NCBI RefSeq assembly: GCF_004357985.1
Contig: NZ_SMTF01000001.1
Coordinates: 434,001 to 498,000, forward strand
From: Luteimonas aestuarii
Lineage (GTDB): Bacteria; Pseudomonadota; Gammaproteobacteria; Xanthomonadales; Xanthomonadaceae
Length of the DNA stretch: 64,000 nucleotides
Direction: 5' to 3'
The notes under the pieces: generated by a model
Database searches by the model: none
The model's input: only the letters and a program-made list of their open reading frames with translations
What the model was told of the DNA's origin: nothing
Position numbers and translations under genes: made by a program
Part shown: piece after piece, positions 42,888-52,963 of the stretch
How positions within the stretch are numbered: position 1 is the stretch's first letter
Layout of the letters: every line of letters begins with the position of its first letter

Positions 42888-44231
42888 TCAGCGCAACAGG
42901 TACTGGTTCAGCAGGTTCTCGTACTGCTCCTGCCGCCCGGAGACCTGCGCGGGCTCACCTGCCTTGCCGGCAAGCGCACGCAGCGCCGCGAGGTCCAGTC
43001 CGCCCTCCTCGAACGCCTTGCCGTCTCCGCCATCGAAGCTGGCGTAGCGGTCCCTCCGCCACTGCTCCCACGGCGAAGCGGTCAGCAACGCATGCGCCAC
43101 TTCCAGTCCGCGCGCGAACGCATCCATGCCGCCGATGTGGGCCATGAACAGGTCCGCCGGATCGGTCGATTCGCGCCGCACCTTGGCATCGAAATTGAGG
43201 CCACCCGGCGCCAGGCCGCCCTGGCGCAGTACGACCAGCATCGCGCCGACGGTGTCGTACAGGTCCACCGGGAACTGGTCGGTATCCCAGCCGTTCTGCG
43301 GATTGCCGCGGTTGGCGTCGATGCTGCCGAGCAGGCCGTGGTCGCTGGCGACCTGCAGGTCGTGTTCGAAACTGTGGCCCGACAGCGTGGCGTGGTTGGC
43401 TTCGATGTTGAGCTTGAAGTCCTTCTCCAGCCCGTGGTCCTTGAGGAATCCGGCGACGGTGGCGCTGTCGAAATCGTACTGGTGCTTCATCGGCTCCATC
43501 GGCTTGGGCTCGATCAGGAAGTTGCCCTTGAATCCGATGCTGCGACCATGGTCGCGCGCCATGGTCAAGAACCGCGCCATGTGCGCCAGCTCGCGCTTCA
43601 TGTCGGTGTTGTGCAGGGTGGCGTAACCTTCGCGGCCGCCCCAGAACACGTAGTTGCCTCCGCCCAGCTCGACCGTGGCTTCCAGCGCCGCCTTCACCTG
43701 CACCGCAGCGCGTGCGACCACGGCGAAGTCCGGGTTGGTGGACGCGCCGTTCATGTAGCGCGGATGGCTGAACAGGTTGGCCGTGCCCCACAGCAACCTC
43801 AGCCCGGTGTCCGACTGCCGCGCCTTCGCGAGCGCCACCATGTGCTTCAGGTTCGACTCGTAGGTACCGATGTCATCGTCATCGGGCGACAGGTCGATGT
43901 CGTGGAAGCACCAGTAGGGAACACCGAGCTTGGTGAAGAACTCGAAGGCGGCATCGAGCTTGGCTTCCGCCTTCTGCAGAGGTTTGCCATCGCCCGCATC
44001 CCAGGGGTATGCACGCGTGCCCGGGCCGAAGGGATCGTGGCCCGCACCGCAGAAACTGTGCCAATAGCACACCGCGAAGCGCAGGTGCTCGGCCATGGTC
44101 TTGTCGCCGATGCGCTTGTCCGCGTCGTAGACCTTGAACGCCAGCGGGTTGTCAGAGTCGCGACCTTCGAAGGCAATCCTGCCGATGCCGGGGAAGTACT
44201 CGCGTGCGCCGATGAAGGGGGTCGTGCTCAT
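42888..44231 (-). CDS. xylA: Xylose isomerase XylA
   Basis: This 447-residue cytosolic enzyme converts D-xylose to D-xylulose. The catalytic histidine lies in [11 protein letters not shown] and the metal ligands in [17 protein letters not shown] and in the later glutamate, histidine and aspartate motifs ([36 protein letters not shown]). [12 protein letters not shown] is the second family signature. Length fits the class II isomerases of about 440 residues. It is the middle gene of xylB-xylA-xylE, 55 bases after xylB. There is no riboswitch or leader structure in the gap. Confidence 0.97.
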   Translation of the reverse strand: MSTTPFIGAREYFPGIGRIAFEGRDSDNPLAFKVYDADKRIGDKTMAEHLRFAVCYWHSFCGAGHDPFGPGTRAYPWDAGDGKPLQKAEAKLDAAFEFFTKLGVPYWCFHDIDLSPDDDDIGTYESNLKHMVALAKARQSDTGLRLLWGTANLFSHPRYMNGASTNPDFAVVARAAVQVKAALEATVELGGGNYVFWGGREGYATLHNTDMKRELAHMARFLTMARDHGRSIGFKGNFLIEPKPMEPMKHQYDFDSATVAGFLKDHGLEKDFKLNIEANHATLSGHSFEHDLQVASDHGLLGSIDANRGNPQNGWDTDQFPVDLYDTVGAMLVVLRQGGLAPGGLNFDAKVRRESTDPADLFMAHIGGMDAFARGLEVAHALLTASPWEQWRRDRYASFDGGDGKAFEEGGLDLAALRALAGKAGEPAQVSGRQEQYENLLNQYLLR

Positions 44232-44286
44232 GCTGCGATGGTCCTGTGGAAGATGCGTTGGGGAGGGATGCGTGACTGGTTCACGC

Positions 44287-45789
44287 CTATGGACTGCCCG
44301 GCCGGAACAGCGGCATCACGGCTTCGAGGTGCTGCAGATAGCGACGGTAGGGCGCACGGTAGGCCTCGGCGCGCGCAGGGTCCGGCGTGCAGGCCTGCCT
44401 GGCGTCGGTGGTGACATGGGCGCCCACGAGTGATTCGATGGTGGCATCACTGCCCTGGCTGCGCTCCAGTGCCCAAAGCGCCTGCAGCGCGGCGCCGAAG
44501 GCGGCGCCTTCCGCCTGGCGCGGCACGTCGACCGGCAGGTCGAACACATCCGCCACCATCTGCCGCCACGCCGCGCTGTTGGCGCCACCGCCGGTCAGCA
44601 CGATGCGCTCGAAACGCATGCCGGCCGCGACGAAGGCATCGAACCCGTAACGCAGCGCGTACGTGGCGCCTTCCATTGCCGCGCGATACAGGTGCGCGGG
44701 ACTCATGTTGTGCGGGTCCAGCCCGGCCAGCACGCCCTTGCCCAGCGGCAGGTCGGGCGTGCGCTCGCCGCCGAGGAACGGCAGCATGGTCAATCCCTGC
44801 GCGCCCGGCGGCGTGGCGTGGATGTGCGCATCGCCCTCGCGCGTGCTGAAGCCGAACAGGCGCGCCACCTGCTCGGTGACCACGGTGCAGTTCATGGTGC
44901 AGATCAGCGGCAGCCAGCCACCGGTGGACGAACAGAACGCCGCCCAGTCGCCGTCGTCGCTGACGATGGGTCGCGACGCATGCGCGAACAGGGTGCCCGA
45001 CGTGCCCAGGCTCATCGACAGCCGGCCCTCGCCGACGCAGCCGGTGCCGATGGCGGCCATCATGTTGTCGCCACCACCCACTGCGACTTTCGCCGTGGTC
45101 GGCAGGCCAAGGCGCGCTGCAGACGCTGGCGCGATGTCGAACAGCGTGTCGTGCGCCACCAGCGGCGGCAGGCAGTCGCCCAGGTCGCGATCGGCATCGG
45201 TCGCACGCAGCAGGTCCGGCGACCAGGTCCGCGTGCGCACGTCCAGCCAACCGGTGCCGGAGGCGTCGCCATGCTCCATCCACAGCTCGCCCGTGAGCAC
45301 GAAGTTGAGGTAGTCGTGCGGCAGCAGGATCGTCGCCAGCTTCGCGTACGCGTCCGGGCGATGGGCCTTGGTCCACGGCAGCTTGGACGCGGTGTATCCG
45401 GCCAGGATCGGGTTGCCTGCCGAGGCGATCGTCTTGGTCGCGCCGCCCAACGCGTCCATGATGCGGCTGCATTCGGCGGTGGTGCTGGTGTCGTTCCACA
45501 GCTTGGCGGGCGCCAGGACCCGGCCAGCGGCATCCAGCGGCACGAAGCCGTGCTGTTGCCCGGACACCGACAGCGCCGCGATCCGCGCCCGCAGCCCCGG
45601 GTCGAAACGGTCGAAGCAGGCCTCCATGGCATGCACCCAGTCGGAAGGGTGCTGCTCCCGGCTGCCATCCTCGCCGCTGATCAGATCCAGCGGTGCGCTG
45701 GCCGAGTCCAGCACTTCGCGACGGTCCGCGTCGTACACCAGAACCTTGATGCTCTGGGTGCCGGCATCGATGCCCGCCAGCACGGTCAT
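44287..45789 (-). CDS. xylB: Xylulokinase XylB
   Basis: This 500-residue FGGY kinase phosphorylates D-xylulose to xylulose-5-phosphate. The ATP-binding start reads [18 protein letters not shown], the substrate region is [17 protein letters not shown] ([18 protein letters not shown]), and FGGY signatures occur at [33 protein letters not shown] segments and [17 protein letters not shown] near the C-terminus. It heads the minus-strand operon xylB-xylA-xylE. A xyl box lies 26 bases before its ATG and a second, exact one about 190 bases before it, so it is under XylR control. Confidence 0.95.
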   Translation of the reverse strand: MTVLAGIDAGTQSIKVLVYDADRREVLDSASAPLDLISGEDGSREQHPSDWVHAMEACFDRFDPGLRARIAALSVSGQQHGFVPLDAAGRVLAPAKLWNDTSTTAECSRIMDALGGATKTIASAGNPILAGYTASKLPWTKAHRPDAYAKLATILLPHDYLNFVLTGELWMEHGDASGTGWLDVRTRTWSPDLLRATDADRDLGDCLPPLVAHDTLFDIAPASAARLGLPTTAKVAVGGGDNMMAAIGTGCVGEGRLSMSLGTSGTLFAHASRPIVSDDGDWAAFCSSTGGWLPLICTMNCTVVTEQVARLFGFSTREGDAHIHATPPGAQGLTMLPFLGGERTPDLPLGKGVLAGLDPHNMSPAHLYRAAMEGATYALRYGFDAFVAAGMRFERIVLTGGGANSAAWRQMVADVFDLPVDVPRQAEGAAFGAALQALWALERSQGSDATIESLVGAHVTTDARQACTPDPARAEAYRAPYRRYLQHLEAVMPLFRPGSP

Positions 45790-45814
45790 CGCCCGCCCCC
45801 GGCAATTCGAATCA

Positions 45815-45828
45815 GGTTAGCGCTATCA
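45815..45828 (-). promoter_or_regulatory. xyl box 3, adjacent to xylB start
   Basis: On the minus strand TGATAGCGCTAACC, 26 bases before the xylB ATG. It keeps the TAGCGCTA core and matches the xyl box TGGTAGCGCTAACA at 12 of 14 positions. Its position downstream of the likely promoter suits a roadblock or loop-forming operator. Confidence 0.8.
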
Positions 45829-45980
45829 CGATCTGCCGCCGTGAGTTGCCGCATCGATGGACGGACCGCCTGCCCCATGACCCCGACACCACCCCGTTGA
45901 GATAGGCCGACTGTAGCAGCGCAGACTGGAAAAGCCGTGCTGCAGCGCGGCATGGAAGGCAGTCCACCAAGCCAGAATTA

Positions 45981-45994
45981 TGTTAGCGCTACCA
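45981..45994 (-). promoter_or_regulatory. xyl box 4, exact consensus
   Basis: On the minus strand TGGTAGCGCTAACA, identical to the xyl box reported for Xanthomonas xylan genes. It lies about 190 bases before xylB and pairs with box 3, 166 bases away. Two well separated operators suggest DNA looping by tetrameric or dimeric LacI-type XylR, which is inferred. Confidence 0.85.
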
Positions 45995-46191
45995 TTAATT
46001 GTTGCCTTTCTCCCTCGGGGCAGGGCAGTGGCGCACTTGAGTGCCCGCGGTGTCCGGCATCCCGCCAGATCACGGCACACGGCGGGAGCGTCATCGGTTC
46101 GCTCGAACACGACCAGGTCCCGGCCAGGATGCGGTCCCACCGTTACTGGAGAAACGAGGCAGGTGAAGCTGCAAGCGCCGCCGTGGCGAAC

Positions 46192-46398
46192 CTAGCCGAA
46201 GCTGGCCACCAGTTCGACTTCGCCGCTGTGGTTCTCGGCGTGGACGGTCGTGGCGATGCCGTGCAGCAGGCTGCGGGCATCGGCCATCATGGTCACGGTT
46301 TCCAGCGCCTTCTCGCGCTCCGGGAACCAGAACGAGAGCTTGCCGGCGTCCACCAGCTGCCAGCCACCACCGCGGGCGATCAGTTCGAGCGTCGACAT
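46192..46398 (-). CDS. Small DUF2188-like protein
   Basis: A 68-residue protein, MSTLELIARGGGWQLVDAG onward, with the pattern GGWQLVxAGxLSFWFPEREKALETV that resembles DUF2188-type proteins (which carry a W-x-V-x-x-x-G and a later repeat). The rest, SGEVELVASFG, is short and beta-like. The ATG at 46398 has AAGGA seven bases upstream, which decides against the longer in-frame extension. It is divergent from parC. Function is unknown. Confidence 0.65.
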   Translation of the reverse strand: MSTLELIARGGGWQLVDAGKLSFWFPEREKALETVTMMADARSLLHGIATTVHAENHSGEVELVASFG

Positions 46399-46744
46399 GG
46401 GACGATCCTTCGAAAACCTGAAAAGTGGGGTACCAGCGGCGCCGTCCCGTGGCGCCCGTACGTTGCTTGACATGCGCCGGGGGTATCGACGGCACGCACG
46501 TTGCTGGCAGAACCAGAATGCCCCGCCGGGCCGGCCGATACAGTCGGCGCTCACCGCGCGCGGGTGTAGGAAAACCCTGACCGTGGCGCTTGCGCAGCCT
46601 GCCGGACGAAGGCCCGCGCGGGCTTGCCGTCCACCGCGCCAAGCCCCTGCATGCCGCTTCGCCGTCGCCCCCCGGCGGCACGGCCGTGGTTGTCGCCAGC
46701 GGTAGAATCGTCGGCTTCCCCTTGCCGCTGCCGCGATCCAGAAG
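46399..46744. other. Intergenic region upstream of parC
   Basis: 346 bases with no supported gene. A possible -10 element TAGAAT lies at 46703-46708, 37 bases before parC, without a good -35. There is a small GGCGCC inverted repeat near 46437-46457. Nothing else is apparent. Confidence 0.6.
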
Positions 46745-48988
46745 ATGACCGATCCCGTCCGTACCCCGTTCCACGGATTCGAACAGATCCCGCTGCGCGA
46801 ATACGCCGAACGCGCCTACCTCGACTATTCGATGTACGTGGTGCTGGACCGCGCGCTGCCGTTCATCGGCGACGGCCTGAAGCCGGTGCAGCGCCGCATC
46901 GTCTATGCAATGAGCGAGCTGGGGCTGTCGGCCGCAGCAAAACCGAAGAAGTCGGCGCGTACCGTCGGCGACGTGATCGGCAAGTTCCATCCGCACGGCG
47001 ACAGCGCTTGCTACGAGGCGCTGGTGCTGATGGCGCAGTCGTTCTCCTACCGCTATCCGCTGATCGACGGCCAGGGCAACTTCGGCTCGCCCGACGACCC
47101 CAAGTCGTTCGCGGCGATGCGCTATACCGAATCCAAGCTCACCCCCATCGCCGAGGTGCTGCTGGGCGAGCTGGGCCAGGGCACGGTGGACTGGACGCCG
47201 AACTTCGACGGCACGATGGACGAGCCCAGCTGGCTGCCCGCGCGCCTGCCGCACCTGCTGCTCAATGGCACCACCGGCATTGCCGTGGGCATGGCCACCG
47301 ACGTGCCGCCGCACAACCTCAACGAAATCGTCAGCGCCTGCGTGCGCCTGCTGGACGACCCCGATGCCAGCGTGCGCGACCTCTGCGAACACGTGCGCGG
47401 CCCGGACTATCCCACCACCGCCGAGATCATCACCCCCACCGCCGACCTGCTGGCGATGTACGAAACCGGCCACGGCAGCGTGCGTGCACGCGCGACGTTC
47501 GCGAAGGAAGGCGCGAACATCATCGTCACCGCCCTGCCCTACCAGGTATCGCCGTCCAAGGTGATCGAGCAGATCGCCACCCAGATGCGTGCCAAGAAAC
47601 TGCCGTGGCTGGAAGACATCCGCGACGAATCCGACCACGCCAACCCGGTGCGCATCGCGCTGATCCCGCGCTCGAACCGCGTGGATGCCGAGCAACTGAT
47701 GGGGCACCTGTTCGCCACCACCGACCTCGAGAAGAGCTACCGCGTCAACCTCAACATCATCGGCCTCGACGGCCGCCCGCAGGTCAAGAACCTCAAGCAA
47801 CTGCTGTCGGAGTGGCTGCTGTTCCGCACCGACACCGTCACCCGCCGCCTCAGCCACCGGCTGGACAAGGTCGAGCGCCGGCTGCACCTGCTGGAAGGCC
47901 TGCTGGTGGCCTTCCTCAACCTGGACGAGGTGATCCGCATCATCCGCAGCGAGGACGAACCGAAGCCGGCGCTGATCGCACGCTTCCAGCTGTCGGTGGA
48001 ACAGGCCGAGTACATCCTTGAAACCAGGCTGCGCCAGCTTGCCCGCCTCGAGGAAATGAAGATCCGCGGCGAGCAGGACGAACTGGACAGCGAACGCGAC
48101 CGCATCATCGCCACGCTGGCCAGCAAGGCCAAGCTGCGCAAGCTGGTCAAGGACGAGCTGCTGGCGGATGCGAAGAAATTCGGCGACCCCCGCCGCTCTC
48201 CGCTGGTTGCGCGCGATGCCGCGCAGGCGCTGGACGAAACCGAACTGGTGGCCAGCGAACCGGTGACCATCGTCCTCAGCCAGAAGGGCTGGGTACGCGC
48301 GGCCAAGGGCCACGACATCGACGCGAAAACTTTGTCCTACCGCGAAGGCGACACCCTGCTCGCCGCAGTCAAGGGACGCACGACGCAGCAGGTGGCTTTC
48401 CTCGACAGCGCCGGTCGCAGCTATTCGACGCTGGCGCATTCGCTGCCCTCGGCGCGCGGCAACGGCGAACCGCTGACCGGACGCTTCTCGCCCGCGGCCG
48501 GCGCGTCGTTCGCGGCGCTGGCCAGCGGCGGCAACGACGACCGCTACGTGCTGGCCTCGTCGCACGGCTATGGCTTCGTCACCCGGTTCGAAAGCCTCAC
48601 CGGCCGGCAGAAGGCCGGCAAGGCGATGCTGTCGCTGTCGGAAGGCGCGAAGGTGCTGCAGCCTGCCGCCGTCGCCGGCAACCCCGACGACCGCATCGTC
48701 GCGGTGACCAGCGCCGGCCACCTGCTGGCGTTCCCCGTCTCGGAGCTGCCGGAACTCGACAAGGGCAAGGGCAACAAGCTGATCGAGATCCCCAAGGCCA
48801 AGCGTGGCACCGAGCGCGTGGTCGCCGTGGCCGTGGTGCCGCCGGGCGGTACGCTGGTGGTGCAGTCCGGCACGCGCACGATGAGCCTGTCGTTCAAGGA
48901 CCTGGGCGACTACGTGGGCGCGCGCGCCAGTCGCGGCGGCCTGTTGCCGCGGGGCTGGCAGAAGGTGGATGGGCTGCTGGTCGAATAG
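46745..48988 (+). CDS. parC: DNA topoisomerase IV subunit A
   Basis: This 747-residue subunit breaks and rejoins DNA and separates replicated chromosomes. The N-terminal breakage domain has the catalytic tyrosine near residue 127 ([10 protein letters not shown]) and the quinolone-resistance region [13 protein letters not shown], with the sensitive-type Ser near 87 and Glu four residues later. [17 protein letters not shown] is a conserved GyrA/ParC motif. The C-terminal propeller lacks the GyrA box (QRRGGKG), which together with length distinguishes ParC from GyrA. The ATG follows GAAG at a moderate distance. parE is not in the window. Confidence 0.95.
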   Translation: MTDPVRTPFHGFEQIPLREYAERAYLDYSMYVVLDRALPFIGDGLKPVQRRIVYAMSELGLSAAAKPKKSARTVGDVIGKFHPHGDSACYEALVLMAQSFSYRYPLIDGQGNFGSPDDPKSFAAMRYTESKLTPIAEVLLGELGQGTVDWTPNFDGTMDEPSWLPARLPHLLLNGTTGIAVGMATDVPPHNLNEIVSACVRLLDDPDASVRDLCEHVRGPDYPTTAEIITPTADLLAMYETGHGSVRARATFAKEGANIIVTALPYQVSPSKVIEQIATQMRAKKLPWLEDIRDESDHANPVRIALIPRSNRVDAEQLMGHLFATTDLEKSYRVNLNIIGLDGRPQVKNLKQLLSEWLLFRTDTVTRRLSHRLDKVERRLHLLEGLLVAFLNLDEVIRIIRSEDEPKPALIARFQLSVEQAEYILETRLRQLARLEEMKIRGEQDELDSERDRIIATLASKAKLRKLVKDELLADAKKFGDPRRSPLVARDAAQALDETELVASEPVTIVLSQKGWVRAAKGHDIDAKTLSYREGDTLLAAVKGRTTQQVAFLDSAGRSYSTLAHSLPSARGNGEPLTGRFSPAAGASFAALASGGNDDRYVLASSHGYGFVTRFESLTGRQKAGKAMLSLSEGAKVLQPAAVAGNPDDRIVAVTSAGHLLAFPVSELPELDKGKGNKLIEIPKAKRGTERVVAVAVVPPGGTLVVQSGTRTMSLSFKDLGDYVGARASRGGLLPRGWQKVDGLLVE

Positions 48989-49019
48989 CCGTTCAGTCCA
49001 AGTCAGGCGGAGGAAGCAA

Positions 49020-49679
49020 GTGCAACCTGATTTCTGGCAACAGCGCTGGCGGGAAGGCCGCATCGGCTTCCACCAGGCGCGTCCGTCGCCGCTGCTGGAG
49101 GCGCATTGGGAATCGCTGCAGCTTGCGCCGGGCAGCCGCGTCTTCGTGCCGCTGTGCGGCAAGTCGCTTGACATGCCGTGGCTCGCGTCGCGCGGCCATC
49201 GCGTGCTGGGGGTCGAGCTGTCGCAACTGGCGGTGGACCAGTTCTTCTCCGAACACGGGCTGGTCCCCGATGTGCACGAGTCGCGCCTCGGCCTGCACCA
49301 CGTGGCCGACGCGATCGAGATCATCCGCGGCGATGCCTTCGCGCTGGATGCGGCCACGCTGTCGGACTGTGGGGGCGTGTTCGATCGCGCCGCGCTGATC
49401 GCATTGCCACCCGATCTACGCGAGCGCTACGCGCTGGCCCTGCATGCGCGGCTGCCCATCGGCTGCCGCGGCCTGCTGGTCACGCTGGAGTATCCGCAGC
49501 ACCAGAAGGACGGGCCGCCGTTTTCCGTGCAACAGGACGAGGTGATGCGGGTCTATGGACGGGACTGGCAGGTGGAACTGCTCGAACGCCGCGACATCCT
49601 GCAGCGCGAGGCCTCATTCCTCGACGAAGGCATCACGACGCTGCATACCTGCGCCTACCGCCTGCACAAGCAGGCTTGA
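49020..49679 (+). CDS. tpm: Thiopurine S-methyltransferase
   Basis: This 219-residue SAM-dependent enzyme methylates thiopurines and, in bacteria, selenium and tellurium compounds. Family motifs are FWQQRWREGRIGFHQ near the start, VFVPLCGKSLDMPWLASRGHRVLGVELS with the SAM loop, FDRAALIALPPDLRERYA, and LLVTLEYPQHQKDGPPFSV. The GTG at 49020 follows GGAGGAA at a good distance; longer frames would run into parC. It begins 32 bases after the parC stop. A bacterioferritin gene is convergent with it. Confidence 0.93.
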   Translation: MQPDFWQQRWREGRIGFHQARPSPLLEAHWESLQLAPGSRVFVPLCGKSLDMPWLASRGHRVLGVELSQLAVDQFFSEHGLVPDVHESRLGLHHVADAIEIIRGDAFALDAATLSDCGGVFDRAALIALPPDLRERYALALHARLPIGCRGLLVTLEYPQHQKDGPPFSVQQDEVMRVYGRDWQVELLERRDILQREASFLDEGITTLHTCAYRLHKQA

Positions 49680-49715
49680 TCCCCTTTCGTGCAGCGCGCG
49701 CGCCGCAGGCCATGC

Positions 49716-50201
49716 TCAGGCCGACGGCGACGCCTCGCCCATCCGGCTTTGCTGGTAGTTCTGCAGGCCGACCATTTCGATCAGGCGCAACTGTTGCTCC
49801 AGCCAGTGGGTGTGGTCTTCCTCGGTGTCGGCCAGCTGGGTCACCAGCACTTCGCGACTGACATAGTCGCCATGCCGTTCGCACAAGGCGATGCCCTTGG
49901 CCAGGTTGTCGCGCACCAGGTACTCGAGGTCCAGGTCCTTGCGCAGCATCTGCTCGACCGTCTCGCCCGGCTCGAAGGCATCGGGACGCATGTCCGGCGT
50001 GCCCTCGAGGAACAGGATGCGCCGCAGCAGCGCGTCGGCGTGCTCGGTTTCCTCTTCCATCTCGTGGTTGATGCGTGCGTAGAGCGCATGCAGGCCGAGG
50101 TCTTCGTAGCGGCGCGAATGCAGGAAATACTGGTCCCGCGCCGCCAGCTCGCCACGCAGCAGGAACTTCAGGTAATCGATGACTTCGGGATGGCCTTTCA
50201 T
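49716..50201 (-). CDS. bfr: Bacterioferritin-like ferritin lacking the haem ligand Met52
   Basis: This 161-residue four-helix-bundle protein stores iron. Ferroxidase ligands are present: Glu18 in [10 protein letters not shown], Glu51 and His54 in [10 protein letters not shown], Glu93 in [10 protein letters not shown], Glu126 and His129 in [11 protein letters not shown], all as in bacterioferritin. Position 52, which is Met in E. coli Bfr and binds haem between two subunits, is Thr here, so the protein probably forms a haem-free cage or works with a haem-binding partner. The ATG at 50201 starts [12 protein letters not shown], the usual N-terminus; 25 upstream in-frame codons are not supported. 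It faces tpm and is divergent from the acylase gene. Confidence 0.9.
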   Translation of the reverse strand: MKGHPEVIDYLKFLLRGELAARDQYFLHSRRYEDLGLHALYARINHEMEEETEHADALLRRILFLEGTPDMRPDAFEPGETVEQMLRKDLDLEYLVRDNLAKGIALCERHGDYVSREVLVTQLADTEEDHTHWLEQQLRLIEMVGLQNYQQSRMGEASPSA

Positions 50202-50339
50202 CAGGGCGTGCCGGTGCGGGGGTGCCCACAGCTTAACCAACCCCGGATGACGATGATCGAGTGAGAACGACTGCATTTCGCATTCTCAAAACGGCATGAT
50301 GTAGACCACGCCCGACAACCCCGCCAAGGGAACACCCGC

Positions 50340-52829
50340 ATGGTCCGCTGGCTGCGCCGCCTGCTGTTGCTGCTCCTCGCCCTGCTGCTGATCGTGGCCC
50401 TGCTGGCTTCGTGGCTGGTGCGCGGCAGCCTGCCCGCGCTCGATGGCGAAATGCATCTCCCGGGCCTGTCGGCGCCCGCGACCCTCCAGCGCGATGCGCT
50501 TGGCGTGGTGACCATCGAGGCCGCCAGCGAGACCGATGCGGCACGCGCGCTCGGTTACGTGCACGCGCAGGAACGGTTCTTCGAGATGGACCTGTTGCGA
50601 CGCACGTCGGCGGGCGAACTGGCGGCGCTGTTCGGCCCGGTTGCGCTGGACACCGACAAGCGCCACCGCGTGCACCGCATGCGCGCGCGCGTGATGGACA
50701 ACCTCGACGCCATCATCGGCGACAAGGGAGATGCCCTGCGGGCCTACACCGAAGGCGTCAATGCCGGGCTGTCCACGTTGCGCGTGCGCCCGTGGCCGTA
50801 CCTGCTGCTCCGCCAGACCCCGCAGCCCTGGACCGAAGCCGATTCCGCGCTTGCCGGCTACGCCATGTACTTCGACCTGCAGGATTCGGGCAACACGCGC
50901 GAACTCGCGCTGTGGAAACTGCGCCCGCACCTGCCCGAGGCGCTGTTCGCGCTGCTGACGCACGGCGGTAGCCGCTGGGATGCGCCGCTGTCGGGCGAAG
51001 GCTTCGGCGATGCGGTGCTGCCCGTGGCGGATGAGGTGGACCTGCGCGCCCTGCCGGCGCCAGACGACGACGCTGAGTCGCTTGCCCTCACGCCACCATC
51101 CGCTCCGTCGATGGTCCCCCACTCTGCCGCGACGCGGGAGAGAGGCATCGGCGGGTCGCCTGCGGCGACCGGGTTCTCTCCCGGCAGCAACAATTTCGCC
51201 GTCTCCGGCGAACTGACGGCGGATGGCCGCGCCATCGTCGCCGACGACATGCACCTGGGCCTGCGCGCGCCGAACATCTGGTTCCGCGCGCGACTGCGCT
51301 ATCCCGATGCGTGGGCACCGGGTGGCCGGGTCGATGTGCAGGGCTTTACCTTGCCCGGCTTGCCGGCGGTGATCGTGGGCAGTAATGGGCACGTCGCCTG
51401 GGGCTTCACCAACAGCTACGGCGACTATCTGGACTGGGCGCTGGAAACGCCGTGTGGCGAGAACGCGACGGAGGGATGCACGGATGCCGTGACCCACGTC
51501 GAGCGCATCGACGTGGCCGGCGACGCGCCCCTGGCTTTCGATGTGCGCGAAACCCGGTGGGGGCCGATCCTGCACGACGCGGGCAACGGCAGCGTGCTGT
51601 CGCTGCGCTGGGTTGCGCACCTGCGCGGCTCTATCAACTTCGGCCTTGCCGACTTCGCGCATGCGGCCGATCTCGACGAGGCCCTGGCAATCGCAGACCG
51701 CACCGCCACGCCGACGCAGAACCTCGTCGTCGGCGATGCGGTCGGGAACATCGCGTGGCGACTGCTGGGACCACTGCCGGAACGCCGCGGCGGCTGTTCG
51801 GCAGGCGACCTGGTCGCCAACGATCCCGCAGAGATCCATGGCCTCGCCTCTGAAAGCGCGCCAGCGGGCGTGCGACGCGAGCGCTGCTATCGATGGGATA
51901 TCAACACGACGGCATCCCCGTCCACACGCTCGCCCGACACGCATCGCCTCTGGACCGCCAACGCCCGCGTCGTTTCCGATGCCGACCTCGAACGCATCGG
52001 CGACGGCGGCTACGCGCTCGGCGTGCGCCAGCAGCAGATCCGCGACCAGTTGCTGGCGAAGGACCGGTTCACCGAACAGGACCTGCTGGCGATCCAGCTC
52101 GACGATCGCGCGCTGCTCCTGTCGAACTGGCACACGCTGCTCCAGGACCGTGCCAAAGACAACGCATCATCCGCCCTGCGCGAGCTGGCCGACGCCGCCC
52201 GGGACTGGAGCGGTCGCGCGAGCGTCGACTCGGCGGGCTATCGACTCGTGCGCGCCTGGCGGCAGGCGGTGCTGTCGCGCGTCGCCGATGGCCTGGTCGC
52301 GCCCGCCCGCGTCGCGCTGGGCGATGCGTTCGAGATGCCCGACCTGCCGCAACTCGAGGGCGTGGCATGGCCGCTGGTCACCACACGGCCGCCGCACCTG
52401 CTGTCGAAGCGCTTCGAGACCTGGGACGCGCTGTTCGAGGATGCCGCGCGCGAAGTCCGCACCGAACTCGCACCGCACGGGCCACTGGCGGAGCGCACAT
52501 GGGGCGAGCGCAACACCGCGCGCATCTGCCACCCGCTGGCCGGCGCGCTGCCCAGCGTGCTCAGGTCGCGGCTGTGCATGCCGGCCGACCCACTGCCCGG
52601 CGATGGCTTGGTGCCGCGCGTGCAGGGTCCGGGCTTCGGCGCGTCGCAACGCATGGTGGTCTCTCCGGGCCGGGAGGCCGAGGGCATCGCGCACATGCCC
52701 GGTGGGCAGAGCGGGCATCCACTGTCGCCCTTCTGGGGCGCGGGCCACGACGACTGGGTCCACGGACGGCCATCGCCGTTCCTGCCGGGTCCAACGCGCC
52801 ACCGGCTGACGCTCTCGCCGTCGCTCTGA
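50340..52829 (+). CDS. Penicillin amidase-family acylase, Ntn hydrolase
   Basis: This 829-residue protein starts with a hydrophobic segment (residues 5-27, LRRLLLLLLALLLIVALLASWL) acting as signal or anchor. The alpha-chain part includes GYVHAQERFFEMDLLRRTSAG, the conserved start of penicillin/quorum acylases. The catalytic N-terminal Ser of the beta chain is Ser283 in GSNNFAVSG, followed by ADDMHLGLRAPNIWFRARLRYP. Autocatalytic cleavage before Ser283 is expected. About 35 residues just before it are encoded by a nested palindrome. A C-terminal GGQSGHPLSPFWGAGHDDW motif is intact. Substrate (acyl-homoserine lactone, beta-lactam or peptide) is unknown. Confidence 0.87.
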   Translation: MVRWLRRLLLLLLALLLIVALLASWLVRGSLPALDGEMHLPGLSAPATLQRDALGVVTIEAASETDAARALGYVHAQERFFEMDLLRRTSAGELAALFGPVALDTDKRHRVHRMRARVMDNLDAIIGDKGDALRAYTEGVNAGLSTLRVRPWPYLLLRQTPQPWTEADSALAGYAMYFDLQDSGNTRELALWKLRPHLPEALFALLTHGGSRWDAPLSGEGFGDAVLPVADEVDLRALPAPDDDAESLALTPPSAPSMVPHSAATRERGIGGSPAATGFSPGSNNFAVSGELTADGRAIVADDMHLGLRAPNIWFRARLRYPDAWAPGGRVDVQGFTLPGLPAVIVGSNGHVAWGFTNSYGDYLDWALETPCGENATEGCTDAVTHVERIDVAGDAPLAFDVRETRWGPILHDAGNGSVLSLRWVAHLRGSINFGLADFAHAADLDEALAIADRTATPTQNLVVGDAVGNIAWRLLGPLPERRGGCSAGDLVANDPAEIHGLASESAPAGVRRERCYRWDINTTASPSTRSPDTHRLWTANARVVSDADLERIGDGGYALGVRQQQIRDQLLAKDRFTEQDLLAIQLDDRALLLSNWHTLLQDRAKDNASSALRELADAARDWSGRASVDSAGYRLVRAWRQAVLSRVADGLVAPARVALGDAFEMPDLPQLEGVAWPLVTTRPPHLLSKRFETWDALFEDAAREVRTELAPHGPLAERTWGERNTARICHPLAGALPSVLRSRLCMPADPLPGDGLVPRVQGPGFGASQRMVVSPGREAEGIAHMPGGQSGHPLSPFWGAGHDDWVHGRPSPFLPGPTRHRLTLSPSL
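51135..51183. repeat. Nested palindrome inside the acylase gene
   Basis: Outer arms CGGGAGAGA (51135-51143) and TCTCTCCCG (51175-51183) enclose a 7-base-pair hairpin GGTCGCC/GGCGACC around TGC (51154-51170). The right arm ends three bases before the codon of the catalytic serine, and the element is read in frame. The core CGCCTGCGG is shared with the palindrome at 33935-33978. It looks like a repetitive extragenic palindrome that landed in a coding region. Confidence 0.6.
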
Positions 52830-52963
52830 TACCTTGGCGCGCATCCTCCAAGGACGGAACAGTCCATGCACTGCATGCGTCGTCTTCACCGCGCGATGAC
52901 CGCCCGCCGGGCCATCCTTCGTTGATGTATGGGACAGCCGCCCTGCCCCGCCCCGGGGATCGC

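Larger units (their letters stand above)
45790..46191. other. Control region upstream of xylB
   Basis: 402 bases without a supported gene. They hold two xyl boxes and a run rich in AT (AACAATTAATGG on the minus strand) just 5' of the exact box. A 104-codon open frame on the minus strand lacks a ribosome-binding site and any resemblance, and is rejected. Confidence 0.7.

Noticed and set aside
45826-46140. A 104-codon open frame on the minus strand over the xyl boxes
   Set aside because: It has no ribosome-binding site or resemblance, and it covers two operator sites.
46091-49357. A 1088-codon open frame on the minus strand
   Set aside because: It is antisense to parC and tpm and has no recognisable domain.
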